Part shown: positions 48,181 to 59,914 of the stretch, piece by piece
How the letters are laid out: each line of letters begins with the position of its first letter
How positions within the stretch are numbered: position 1 is the first letter of the stretch
From: Anseranas semipalmata
Taxonomy: Eukaryota > Chordata > Aves > Anseriformes > Anseranatidae
Length of the DNA: 64,000 nucleotides
NCBI GenBank assembly: GCA_013399115.1
Contig: VXAA01003849.1
Span: forward strand, 730,338 to 794,337
Direction: 5' to 3'
Translations under genes and position numbers: made by a program
The notes under the pieces: model-generated
Told to the model about the DNA's origin: nothing
Seen by the model: the letters and a program-made list of their open reading frames with translations, nothing else
Database searches by the model: none

Positions 48181-50439
48181 CAAATAGGGTTGGGTCAATA
48201 GTTCAGTTAACTCTGAAGTGGAACAACATCAGAGATCAACTGGTCACCATCCTCCTCTACTGCTGTTCTTCACCAACCAACTGTGTTAGATACGATGGTG
48301 ATTCAGTGGTAGGAGGTAGACTGGGCATGTCAAGAGGCCCCATTACATTTTTTTGGCACAAGTATCACTGGCTGACGGTGGCATAAATGACTGAAAAGTC
48401 TCCCATGCCATTGCTGCCTCAACTCAACTTCATATTGAAATAACCCTGTCAGGGAAACCGAGGCACCTGTAGAAGGAGATCCGTTCAGTCACAGTGGCAC
48501 TAAGACTGCTAAAGAAGTCTAAGGAAGGTCCTTTGTGGGCAAGACCTAGATATTTCTTAGCTGGTCATATCTTACTATGTAGAATGGAGTAGCTAATGAA
48601 AATATTAAGAATAGAAACCTTTTAATTGTTGTCATGTTTCATTAATTTGCATGAAAGCTGATATAAGCATGACCTTTTAGAGCAGTCTTGTGAAAAATTA
48701 GAGACTGGGACACCTTCAGGAATGCTACAGAGGAAGTCGTTGCTGCTATATAAGCTCTCACATCTTTCAAATGCTCCAGCAATGGGTCTTATGCTTCTGA
48801 AGTATATGATTGCTGCAGCCTCCATATCACAGCTGGACAGTTTAATATAGAGCTGGTTGTACTCCAGTGTCAATGGCAGCTTGATAGTTATGTCCAGGGA
48901 CTCCATTTGACAAGATAAATAATCAGGTCAGTGTGCACTACTTGTTACACATTCAATTGAATACCACCTGCAAGCATTCATCAAATGGAGCCAACAAGAC
49001 AATGTCTTTCTAGTATTTGATATCCTGAGGTAAAACTGTGTCAACTCAAAGGTCCTGATTCTTCTTCAGCATATCCATCAAACAGTCAGTGAAGACCTCA
49101 AACAAATGACCATAGAAAGTCACGGTCTTGCCAAATATAACCATTTTGTTTACTGGAAAATCACAAAATACCCATACGTTTTTAGAATTTCACAAATAAT
49201 CCAGGATAGTCAGTCTGAAAGCTAACTGTAATTAAAAAGGATATCTTGAATGAAAGTAGCACTCACTTATGTGATCTTAGTAAAATAGGTGATTCTTTAC
49301 ACTTTTCAAGTCCTTAAAACTATGCATGTCTTTGTTCCTTACACTTGAAGATAGTTTTGTAGGATTAACCATTTCCCCTCTTAAATAATGTTATTTTAAA
49401 AGTTCTTCTGCAGAAAATTTCATGGAGAATGTGGAAGCTTGCCTTTCAAAACTGTTGCTTTCTCCTCAGTGGAACTGAGGTCCCAATGACAGTGCTGCAG
49501 CTACACTCTACCTTAGTAAGTGGGCGTATGAACAGGATATAGCCCAGTATACTCCCTGACCTGGCTCTCTGAGGGGATACTTATGGAGACAGGATGATTA
49601 CAGCTGAGCTCTGAGTGTCCACAGCATGCTAGCCTCAGGCCACCCATCGGTCCCAGCTACCTCTGTCGCATACAGTATGAGATATGGGATGAGTGCCCTT
49701 CTAGGGAAGGATGCCAAGAAGTTTGGTCTACAGGCTGTCGGCCAGAGCATGGCACCAGGCTGGCAAAAGCAACACAGAACAGCAGCCTAGTCATCGTGCC
49801 CCTCACCCTGCAGACACCGCCAGGGTGTACTGCGCCAAGCGATGGATGCACCAAGAAATCCACCGGCCCTGCTCTTCCCTGGCCGCTTTGAGGCTTGCAG
49901 CACTGGTGTGAAGAGAGTTTATGATGAAAAAGCAGAGCGGAAGAAGCCTATATCCACAGGGGCATTTTGAGAAGAACAGCATGTTTCCATTGTTCTTCCT
50001 GCAGCTGAGATCACAGGCTTCTCTTAACGAAAGTAGCTGCTGGCTGTATTCTTAACGGGAACATGATGGCACAAAGGGAAAGAACAAAAAAAAAAAGTAA
50101 TTTTTATTTTTAGGCAATCATTTGATTCTGGAACAAGAAACAAAAAAATGCCCCTCATTGGAATAATTTTGTTATTTGGTAATGTCATTATATAACAGAG
50201 CTGAGGTTCTTTAGGTGCCTTTTCTGAGCATTTCTCATAGTATCTTCTACGTATTTTCACAAAATTTCACCTTCCTTCTGAATTTTAGGTATTATTTGTG
50301 TTTGATTTTTTTACATGGTTTCAACAAATTTCTTGTTTAGCTTCAGGTTAAGTTAAACTTTATTTCAACACAGTTGGTCTATTTCTTTATTTTGACACAG
50401 CGTATTTTCTACCTTGAAGCACCTATAGCTAGTCTCACA

Positions 50440-50645
50440 CAAGTCCTAGAAAACAGCAAATAGGTCCTATTGTCTATTCCTCTGCCTCAAGGAAGAATCC
50501 ACTATACCTATATCATTCCTGACAGATATTTGTACAACTTGTTCTAAGCAGCTCTAATGATCAAATTTCCACATTCTCTTTAAGGTATTTATTCCAATGC
50601 TTAAATATCTTCTCAAAATGGAAATCATTATGAGATTACAAAAAA
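50440..50645 (-). mobile_element. Ancient CR1/L3-type LINE 3' end
   Basis: The order of blocks follows the antisense CR1/L3 3' consensus: TTGTCTATTCCTCTGCCTCA, AGGAAGAATCCACTATACCT, TTCCTGACAGATATTTGTAC, AACTTGTTCTAAG, then GGTATTTATTCCAATGCTTA. It is the same element type as at 31.6-31.9 kb, well diverged and noncoding. Confidence 0.6.
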
Positions 50646-50680
50646 ATGAAACTATGCCACCACATTTTGCAGTGGAGTCC

Positions 50681-50714
50681 TTTACATTAATGTGAAATGA
50701 CATTTTAATGTAAA
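50681..50714. repeat. 13-bp imperfect hairpin
   Basis: TTTACATTAA (50681-50690) pairs with TTAATGTAAA (50705-50714), and TGT (50691-50693) pairs with ACA (50700-50702), leaving a 2-base bulge and a 6-base loop. Confidence 0.7.
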
Positions 50715-51560
50715 AATGAACAATCGTGTCTAGCGGTTTGTTCAAGATCGGTGCCTTCCCACTCCCACAATAAGAAATAAAGAATGATCACTAACTTTCC
50801 AGCTCTACAAGCGATTGCAGATCCCTTCTCTTCATTTCAGGTTTCCTAACTCTAGGAGCAGACACTGCATATCTGAACTACCTGCACGTCTTTCAAGGTA
50901 CTTCAGAGGTCTTTTTTGGAAAGATGTTAGCTGTTTATGTGGGAGACAATCTGGTGGTATGATTATAATTATACTGTAAGCATCTAGATAGTGTACCGTG
51001 AACACAGACCTTTCCATTTTATGTAGTTGATATTTCACTCGTTCTCTAACTGAACTAAATTTGAGATTTGAGATCTTGCCAGTAATCTTTTGTATCTGGG
51101 ATGCACTCTGCTATTGCATGCAGTATAGGTTATAAAAGAGGGACAACTTTATATAGCTGGACTTTGCCTCCTGTTGCCATCTCCCAGTTGCTCCCCCCAT
51201 CCTTCTCTTCTGTCTGGTCATTGACTGCGAGCTCCGAGAGAAAAAAACTGTCTTCTCTCCACATATTGGTACACCTTGTAGGACACAGTCTTGGTCCTTT
51301 CACAGCAACAAATCCTAACAAAGCATAACTAAGGTCAAAGTAATGACAGTGCAGCATCAGAAGCTGTTTAATAATAATAGTAAAAAACAGTGGTGGTTAT
51401 TTCATCTAAATAGGCAATCTTCTAAATGAAACTGCTTTTCAGAAAACATATTGCATTTCATTCCAGAGATTCACAAAACAATGTTTCCGTGTAAGAAACC
51501 TCTGGTTCATAACATACAGGTTTCTGAGTAAGTTTTGATGTAGACATATCAGAGTTTCAT

Positions 51561-51632
51561 TGTTGTTGGTGTTTTTTTTTTTTTTTTGGTGTTGTTGTTT
51601 GTTTGTTTGTTTTTGTTTTGTTTTGTTTTGTT
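51561..51632. repeat. T-rich simple repeat
   Basis: TTG units, T16, more TTG, then TTTG and TTTTG units in succession. The complement looks like a complex A-rich retroposon tail. Confidence 0.85.
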
Positions 51633-52146
51633 CTTCCACGATATGGGCAATAGCTGGCATGGTCCCTTCATTCATTCTCCAGCCAGCTGCTTTATTAGCC
51701 ATTTTAACTGTCACTAAGTAGGACTAACAAGCCACCAGAGAGACTGGCTGAAAGGGAAGTTAAGGAGCTGAATGGAAAGGGGTAAAAGGAAGAGGGGTGC
51801 ATAAAGCAAATACCCCCAAAAGTTACTTGAAAAATCTTGCTCTGCTTTTCTTTGAAATGAAAAACACCATGGGCATTACTGGGACACTTGTTCTCTTTCA
51901 TGAAGTGCAGAGCTCTGATTTTTGAAAGGCTGGGGACCAATGAAATCACTTGTAGCCTGAGCAAAGAATGCCCCTGTCTTAGGAACATTTTTGACTGCAG
52001 GTTTGAACCAAAGCTTGCATAGGCTTGTTGTTATTGTGTGGGCACAAAGTAACAGAAAGGAAGGGGAAAAATAAGAGATCTTTTCCTGCTTTCATTAGTG
52101 GAAAAAAAAAAATTAGGGCTGGGTTGCCCTCTCCAGCCCTGTGCAA

Positions 52147-52454
52147 TCGCAGCAGCTCCGCATTGCTAAAATCCATGTGATCTTTACCTGCAGAGTACAG
52201 TCAGAAGTCCAAAGGGACTTCTGCTGCTGCAGAGAGAGGGCCCGATCCTTTACGTGGTGCATTGAGCCAGGTGTCCTAACCGCTCGAGAAACCCGCTTTA
52301 TAAAGAGAGGCTTGAGGAAAGCAAGCTCAACTCTGCGAAGGACAAGTCCTGCTGGAGTTCTCCTAAATCTCCAAGGCAGAAAGGCACCTCCCAGTCCCGG
52401 CAGAAGGGCTCAGATGCAGATTACTCTGCTGCTGCGCTCGCACAGCCGATCACG
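52147..52454 (+). promoter_or_regulatory. CpG-enriched patch with TATA-like box, candidate promoter
   Basis: There are thirteen CpGs in about 310 bases, well above the local background, and a TATA-like TTTATAAAG at 52297-52305 inside the patch. It is followed at 52490-52557 by an unusually long polypyrimidine tract ending in CTCACAG, which looks like a strong splice acceptor. The open frame across it (52141-52548) encodes a basic, low-complexity peptide of no recognisable family. The start of the patch (GGGCCCGATCCTTTACGTGG) resembles an old sauropsid palindromic repeat end, so repeat origin is possible. Confidence 0.28.
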
Positions 52455-54201
52455 ACTCCAACATATGTTCTTTGCTTTTTTGGCTGGAGTTATGGTTGTC
52501 TTTCCTTTCCTCTCCTTCTCCCCCCCACCCTCTCCACCCTCACTCTGACTCTCACAGGAGCAATAAATGCCAGTAGTAAATTTTCTCAGCCTTACAAGGA
52601 TTTCACTAAATTAAGGTTCACATCCAAGCTTTGGGCAACTTCCTGTGTTCTAAATGGGATCCAAATGAAGGTTTTCCAAAGTCTATGCAGTATAATAATA
52701 ATAAAAAACATATCTAAATCATTAAAATGAGTGACAGCATTCCCTATGCTAGTTCTGGGCTCTATAAATAATGTATAAAACCAATCTGCATTATATTAGC
52801 AAAAGATAAAAATCAGAAAGGGGCGAGAGTAAGAATGTTTCATTTTTCGATAACACAAAGAAAACCCTCTGTGCTCCTGAGCTGAGAGCTCCATCTCGTG
52901 GGTGATGGAGGACATGGAGTCACCTTCCACTTATCACAATTTATGTTTTCTTCGTTTTCATTTGTTTAAAAAAGGCATTATGAGAATACAAGCTCCTCAC
53001 TGAAAAAGACGGTAAACCAAAAGTGGTAAAACAAACCGGCACCAGCACCCGCAGCAGCGTCACCAAGTGACATCACTCTGCTTCATCCTACACCTTCTCC
53101 CAGACTCTCTCTCATTAGAAATGGACCAGTAACTTGTCCTCATCGCGTATGGTGGTTTTAGCTGAAATAATTAATGTACACTGACATCAGTGATCTGCTT
53201 TGTGCTGCTGCTCATGAGCCAAGCTTTGCTCACCATTGATGCCAGCGTCGGTGCCTGGTACCTCCCCTGGTGTCCCTGCTGTGGTCGTGGCGCAGGGCCG
53301 CAGCCATGCCCACTGAAGCGCAGTGAAATACTCCCATGGAGCCCGCTGGGCTTTGGGCCAGCACATCTGGGCCAAATCCTGCTGCTGGGCTTACCCTTTT
53401 TTTGCCAGTGTGAGGTAGAGCCTTGTAGTAGCTCTTTGGTACTTGTTAAGCTCAGCTTCAGCCACATGTGTGGATGCTGCTCAGCACTCCCTGCCCCTTC
53501 ACCTCCCCTCCCAGCCAGCCCTTACCCAGCAGAGCTCACACAGAAATCCTCCCCCAGAATTTTTGCAATCTCTATTGTATTTCTGAACATTTGCAGTGTG
53601 CTTACAGAATTAAAAACTATGTATCTGGTTAGCATTATTGCCTAATTCATCCCATTATGGCTTGTTATGCACTCTTTGATGCCAGCAGTTCCTGTAGGGC
53701 AGCACTCTCTCTTCAAGCCACCCTGTGAATATTTGGGAATGCATCCCCCCTTCTCTTACCAAGATGGGAGAGATAAAGCATTAAAAAAAATAGCTTTCCT
53801 AGCAGTTGACTTTTTTTCCTTAACACACTCCTCGGAATCTGAGATGCTTTAAATTTAACCATTATTTTCTAGACACCATTAACCAACAAAGAGTGCTTTG
53901 TTGCAGGCAGTGGTGAATAGCTTGGTACGGTTTATGAAGCAATATCCTCCTATCCGCTACAGAATGCAGCAATCTGCTGCACTGTCACAGGCTCATGATT
54001 AATAGAAATTTGGATGTAGTCTTGGCTTTTAAAACTTGTAGACTCAAGCACAGAGGGGGGCTAAGGAATGAGACAACATTGAGAAAGGGAGGAACTGATA
54101 TTTCCTCGAAAAGAGGCATGCGGGCAGACCGCAGCAGAAAGCACACACGAAGTGAGCGTAGCCGTGAGGTGGGCAGGTTTCCACAGCCGCTGTGCCACCG
54201 T

Positions 54202-54237
54202 GGGTACGGGTATGGGTATGGGTATGGGTACAGGTAC
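54202..54237 (+). repeat. (GGGTAT)n telomere-like hexamer array, G-quadruplex candidate
   Basis: Five GGG tracts at exact 6-base spacing (54202, 54208, 54214, 54220, 54226) are separated by TAC or TAT loops and followed by AGGTAC. The geometry is the same as that of the vertebrate telomere hexamer, with GGGTAT/GGGTAC in place of GGGTTA. It predicts a quadruplex on the plus strand. Confidence 0.75.
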
Positions 54238-54332
54238 GTACCACCAGGGAGCTGCTCCCCTCGGCACACTGGTGAGACTGGAGCCCCATGCCTTTGGCCC
54301 CAAGACCTGCACCTTGCTCCTGTGAGGGCTGA

Positions 54333-54353
54333 GGGGGGGCCCTCTGCCCCCCC
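54333..54353. repeat. Perfect GC hairpin
   Basis: GGGGGGGC (54333-54340) and GCCCCCCC (54346-54353) are separated by CCTCT, giving an all-GC 8-bp stem. Confidence 0.8.
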
Positions 54354-57300
54354 AGGTGCTTCTGAATGCCAGCTCAAGCCGAGTATCCCTCCTCTGAGGC
54401 ATCCGCAAAAGAACAAAATTTGTATCTACTCTCCTTTTTTCTTCCAGAGCAACTATGTCAGGTAGATTTTTTGGACATACTGGGAATTGTGTCCAGAAGG
54501 ATCTGCACCAGATCTCCAAACTCCAGATTTCAAGTGAAATACATAGGAAGAAAGGAAAACTCTGACAGAAGAGGTAAATCAGAACTGAGGATCATGCCAT
54601 TTCTTACTCGGATGGGACAGAATCTCTCCCTGACAGCGCTGGAAGCCAGGCATGTGCCAATTCTTCTCATGAACGTGGCAAACCCCAGGCTTCTAAGCAT
54701 GGTGGTGAGCTGGGGATCTGAGACCAGCAATGAAGTTTGTGATGGAGAAGGCAAACGATGGAGAAATGAAAACCAGACCAAAGAGAGGCAAAAATGAAGA
54801 AGCTTACAAAATTAACCTTGTATATATTAGATGGAATGCAACGTTAGTGTTCTGTAACATTTACACTCGAGGCAGAAGGAAGTACAAAATACTGTTTGGT
54901 GGATTGCTGCAGTTCAATGGCCATCAGCTGTTCATAAATCAAGTACACAGACAGACTGCAAACTGCCTTGCTGCCATGACAAAGACACAGTGATTAATGT
55001 TTCCACTATGGATTAGGGAGGCACTGAGGTAATATTATATGTAACTCTAAGATGTTACCTTTTTTTCACTTCTCAGCTGAAGGCCAAGCAAAGTTTAGTC
55101 AATGTTACTCAAAATTAAACTGCTAAGAGGGTGCTGTGTGTTTTATTTTTGCATGTACGCATACCCTTGCAATAGCTTTTCGATTTTTGTTGTTGTTGTA
55201 AATTCAGTGACTATTATGCAGTAACTTTATCAGCACCTTCTTACATAAATTTCCTTATTTTGTGCTGTTATGTAAGTTTCTGTACAGGCTGTATTTTAGC
55301 ATACATGTATATGTAACTCTACTTCACTGAGGTGGTTTTTCAGTCTCTGCAGTGTGGCATCAACACGGTATCTGTAAATGATCCAGTGTCCTCAGACTGG
55401 GGGAAAAAAAAGGAATCACTAGAAGTTCCCCAAATTCCTCAGGAAGAAAAAACAACAAGAGAGCACGAAGACTCTCAGGAGGAAGAATGGCAGTGCCCCA
55501 TTCTGTATGGAGCCGCATCCTGCACTGCCGGCGGGTTAAGGAGGGGCCTGGGACAAGGCTGCACTGCACACCCGGCTGCCTTGCATTGCTCGTCCCCTCC
55601 AGACCACAAGGCTATCTCCTCCCCTATGCCTCTCATATACAAATTCCTGCCAGTAAGCTCAGATAAGCTCGGCTCTTAATATGTGGGTGTAGCTGGACTG
55701 TTTTTCCATGATAGATATGTTCTGAGAAACTTCAAGGAGCACCAGTCTGTAAGCACCCTCCTCTCCAATGCCTCGGCCTTTCGATGCTCCCTGCTGTTTT
55801 CTGCGCCTCTCTGAAAAGACCCAGAGGATTCATTAATAGGATTTACTAATCTCTTTAATTGACTAAGTCTGGGAAAAAAGTCACAGACGCTGCTAAAGCT
55901 AATATTTGACTCTGGATTTCCATATTTGAAATCAGACTTATTTTCAGTGTTCTTATACAGCTAATCTGCAGCACTGGATACTCTGTTCCTACCCATAGCA
56001 TCTAACACCTGTGCTTGTGTGATTCAAGTGGTGGATGTGCTGTCTGATGGACAGCAGCACTCTAACAGGAATTGAAAGATATTTGTTGGAATCACTGTTA
56101 GAAAAAAAAAATCTTACTCTAAATTAAAAAAAAATACTACCCTATGGTTTCGTTTGCTGTTGAAAGAAATAAGTGAAATGAAATGAGCCAAAATGCAAAA
56201 TACAATCTTACATTAATAGAAAAAGCCATTTACCACTATTTCAGGAAAATGCTCATGAACAGAATTCATGCAACACATTTCCACACTTACTTGTTATTAT
56301 AGGGCAATTGTTCCATGTTTATCAAAAGACTTACAGGAACATAATGTTCTTTTCTGACAAAAGCATAATGTTAGAGGATGAACTGTTCACCTGATTTTAT
56401 TTGGCTTTACAAAATAGGTAGCTTTTGTATTTTGATTAACCAAAGATACCCATCAGGTTTCCAATACATTGCAGTATGTACATCTCACTATTTGCTTAAT
56501 TCTGCCAGTAGATATCTTATGAAGGATATAGACTGGTGCAAAGGACATGTCACCAAATACTTTGAAATTTATTCACACCTTTCTTTTCCTCACTATTTGT
56601 TAAGGTTACATGGACACTTGTCTTCCACATCTTTTACTAGACTTTAGCAGTCCAGATTTTATGAAGCATACAAGGTCGCATGATAAAGGCTCATGAAAGT
56701 CATTCATATTCTGTATTTATTTGCATTGATCAGTCATCAATTAGCCTTTAAATATGAGATTCTTCACGTTACACTGTTATCCATTTCTCTCTCATACAAC
56801 TGACTAGTGTTTTTGTTTAACCTTTAAAGGGAAAACCAAGATTGTTCATAATCTTACAGAGGTTCCAAATTAAAAATAACATTAATGATTCTGTTTTTTT
56901 TCCTCTGGTAAAATATTAAAAGAGATATTTTATTCACATTGATCTTCCTTTGCATACATTTTCTGGTTCAGTAGTTTCACCTATTTTCCTTTTAAATTTA
57001 AATAAAGCTTTTCAGTACAAATATTTCTTTCAGATCTTTACCATGATAAACAGGCAATGCAATTTGACTGTATCACTATATAGGTAAACAGTTCTTTATT
57101 CTATAAAAATTGCAGAAAGTGTTGTGACAAGTATTTCCATTCCTCATATACAAGTTCTAGCTCTTTCAGACGCTCAGAAAAAGTATTTACACTAAATATG
57201 TTGCAGTTAAGTCATAGTTCTTTACTAGGCATGATTCTCATTTCAGATGTCTCTCTCACTTGAGAATAACTCCCTATCTTCTTACATAGGATTAGTTTAT

Positions 57301-57383
57301 CAGGCCTGCTGTTACCCACGGGCTCATCGCTGCAAAGCTCAGGGTCTGGCTTTATGGCACTCAGCTTTAAATGGACGCTCAGC

Positions 57384-57413
57384 TTTCCAAGGGTATGGCA
57401 TTTCCAAGGGTAT
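57384..57413. repeat. Short direct repeat
   Basis: TTTCCAAGGGTAT occurs twice with a 17-base period (57384-57396 and 57401-57413). Confidence 0.7.
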
Positions 57414-58089
57414 CTGCCTGAACAGTAACAGTAACTTACTGAAATATGCATAGCAAGCACCAAATAGGGGCAGGAAGGATGCTGAGTGTATTTTTGTCAT
57501 TCTTGTCACTAACTAGTTTATTAGTGGTTTATTGCAAGGAGAATAGACAGTGGATAAAGAGTGGTCTCTAAAAAAATGTTGGCAATGAAGCAGCAAGTGG
57601 AAAAGAATGAAAGATAACTTTTCTCAGTTGGCTTTTTCTGGGGAAAGAGGAGCTTCTCCTTAGAAGTTTGCTTTCCTGAGTTAACAACTGTGCTATGCTG
57701 GCTGGGGTCCACTGGCCTCTGTCTTTTGTACCTTTCTGGCTCTCCCTTCCCTTTTGGCAAGGATGTGCCTTTGACTCCATGGGTACCAATGTGAGGGCTT
57801 TATTCAAGAGGAGAAACTACCGGTGTGATTCAAAACTTCAAGTGCGAAAATCTGATGAGCAAATTTTAGCAGCTGTACATTTTGAGTATTGTGACTCAGT
57901 CTGCAAAATTTCAGGTGATATCCCACATCAGAGAATAAAGAAACAATTACAAAGACCTAAGTCTTTAGTGTAATGATCAATGAATGATCAATAAATAAAG
58001 AAAACCGTTTCCTGTGATGTAAAACAATGGCCCAGAGGAGACCAACAGCTTAGTGACATTATACTGCAGCTTTCCTCATTAGAGCTCTT

Positions 58090-58340
58090 CGTAAGGTGTG
58101 CCCCATGATTAATGACAGATCATTTATATAGCATTACCAGCAGGCAAATAATTCTAATTACCAATAACATTAAATCATAATCACTATGCAAATAATTTAC
58201 ATAATGTAATGGAATATCTGGTCATTACAGGGCAAACAAATCATAATGTTAACTGAGGTTAGTCAGTTATCGCAGAGTAAATAACATTAGAAATTAAACA
58301 ATGCTAAGCTAATATCAGGTTTTATCCAGTTAATAACCAG
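58090..58340. promoter_or_regulatory. Candidate enhancer with PBX-HOX/MEIS composite and octamer
   Basis: TGATTAAT (58106-58113), the classic PBX-HOX composite, overlaps by one base with the MEIS/TALE site TGACAG (58113-58118). Downstream lie TAATTA (58155-58160), a perfect octamer ATGCAAAT (58186-58193) and many further ATTA cores, without simple-repeat structure. Such motif-dense AT-rich blocks in gene deserts beside developmental regulators are often conserved enhancers. Conservation and activity are not shown here. Confidence 0.4.
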
Positions 58341-59840
58341 TGAGTGTATCCCTAGCAAAACACATCAGACCACGTAAAAATAAGTACTTACTTTGGTTTC
58401 TAATACAATAGGGATTGGAGATAATAAATAAAAACATCCTATCAAGCAGGATGTTACTGGCTAGCTGGAGGTGTGTGAATAAGTGGCGGAGGGGGGATTC
58501 ACAGTGAATCTTACCTTTTATTGATTCATAGGGTTAAGTCTTGAGATGGTGGCCACAGGATCCTGCTTACAGTGTGGAGGATAAAGCATCGTGGCAGTCA
58601 AAACCAGCCCAGATGAAGCTGGTTTGTGTTCACATACTTGAACGATAGCTGTAGAAGTAGCATTATTCTAAATCTGGCATTAATCTAAATCTATTATCAG
58701 AGCTATTTACAACCATGGAATCAGATAATGTTCTCATCCAGCACATGGGACATGCAATGTGCCAGAAATGCAGTGGGATCCAAAACAAGGAAGAGAGTAT
58801 AATATACAGGAGGTAATAATATATCTTGGAACAGAGCAAAAGGCAGCCCAAAGAATGCTGGATTACAACAACTGTGAAAATATGGATGTGAGGACTGGGT
58901 TATAAACTTGACTAAGGAGATGAAAATATTAGATGTTGGGAAGAGGTAAAGGGAACCGTTGTTTCTCAGATTTTCACTTTCCTACTGAGAGGAAAGCATA
59001 AGACACAGACATTGTTGCTGTGAATAATGCCTGAAAGCTGACAAAAGTGTTTGTGAACTTTAATACAGACATTTTTTTTAATGAAGAGAGAAAAATTTTA
59101 TATGCTTGTTCTCATTTTCTTTTGTCTTCTGAAATCATAAAGCAGAGAGGTATGTGGCCTGCAGACTCAGGCACCATTTGTAATTTTAGGGGCATTAAAG
59201 ACTTTTCCATGAGAGCCTAGTCTCCCCATGATGCTGGAGGACATGTGGGCGTAAGCAGTGAATTCAAGTTGAAACTTCCATCCATGGCAAACAGTGGAAT
59301 CAGAGACAAACCCTTGATTTGGACTCAATCTGTATTCACTGTTGCTCTTGTGACTTGTTTTTGTTTTCTCAATGTCTCATATAACTCCATGTTAGGCCAT
59401 GGACAGATGTCCTCCTCAAGATCCCAAAGTGCCTTTTTCACCATTATTATGGCCAGCTGTTTACACAGCCAGCAGCTGGAAGCTGTCTCCACCGCTCTGT
59501 TCCTGGAAGGGACCTTGGGTGGTTTTGCTAAAATGCTTCAGGCAAACTTATCCCCACTAGCACAAACCACTTTCATCATCTGTTTAAAATAACCCAGTTG
59601 TGGTTGTCTGAAGCAGATTAGCAAATGCTGACAAGATTCCCCCTGGGGAAAGTAATCTGTAGCATAAGCAAGTAGCATACAGCTAGGGGAGGGAGACTAT
59701 TTCTAATGGGCATAGCTATGTGCTAGGACAATGTCCATCTTGGGTAGCTGCAATGAATAGCTGTGTAGTAAGTGTGTGTACTGAAAGCAGGATAGCCTAA
59801 CTTAGGTCAATAAAAAGGAGCAAGAAGCATGGGGTGCAGT

Positions 59841-59914
59841 CTTGGGTTTTGGCATCTTCAAGTACCTGCCTAAATAGCTTGGTTTTTGGTATGTTCAAGT
59901 ACCTACATAAATAG
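59841..59914. repeat. 37-bp tandem duplication
   Basis: Two adjacent 37-base copies (59841-59877 and 59878-59914) share the core TTCAAGTACCT and the end AAATAG and differ at about five or six positions. A partial third start (CTCAGTTTT) follows. Confidence 0.8.

Larger units (their letters stand above)
41918..52146. other. Intergenic: no gene recognised
   Basis: No coding gene is supported; the longest open frame (about 46076-46480) has no recognisable domain. Contents are a GAAA array at 42723-42751, a 13-bp direct duplication at 46383-46408, an AT-rich motif block at 48000-48180, an ancient CR1 fragment at 50440-50645, a hairpin at 50681-50714 and a T-rich simple repeat at 51561-51632. Confidence 0.65.

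Noticed and set aside
52238..52290. tRNA-like antisense string (CCTAACCGCTCGAG)
   Set aside because: It resembles a D-arm/A-box complement, but no B-box, anticodon arm or acceptor stem can be assembled. An old repeat end explains it better.
53148..53180. Second LTR-like start (TGGTGGTTTTAGC)
   Set aside because: Only the first dozen bases resemble the LTR end; the following sequence does not match and no CA end with a target duplication was found.
53190..53645. 151-codon plus-strand frame
   Set aside because: Cys/Pro/Leu-rich translation of GC-rich DNA with a similar frame opposite; no domain, no splice context and no close relative recalled.
53995..54519. Open frames of 143-156 codons on both strands
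   Set aside because: They overlap in antisense, include Tyr-Gly or Tyr-Pro runs encoded by the GGGTAT repeat, and match no family. They are a GC-rich, stop-poor artefact.
54366..54797. 143-codon frame
   Set aside because: No family similarity that I can recall and no supporting splice or promoter signals.
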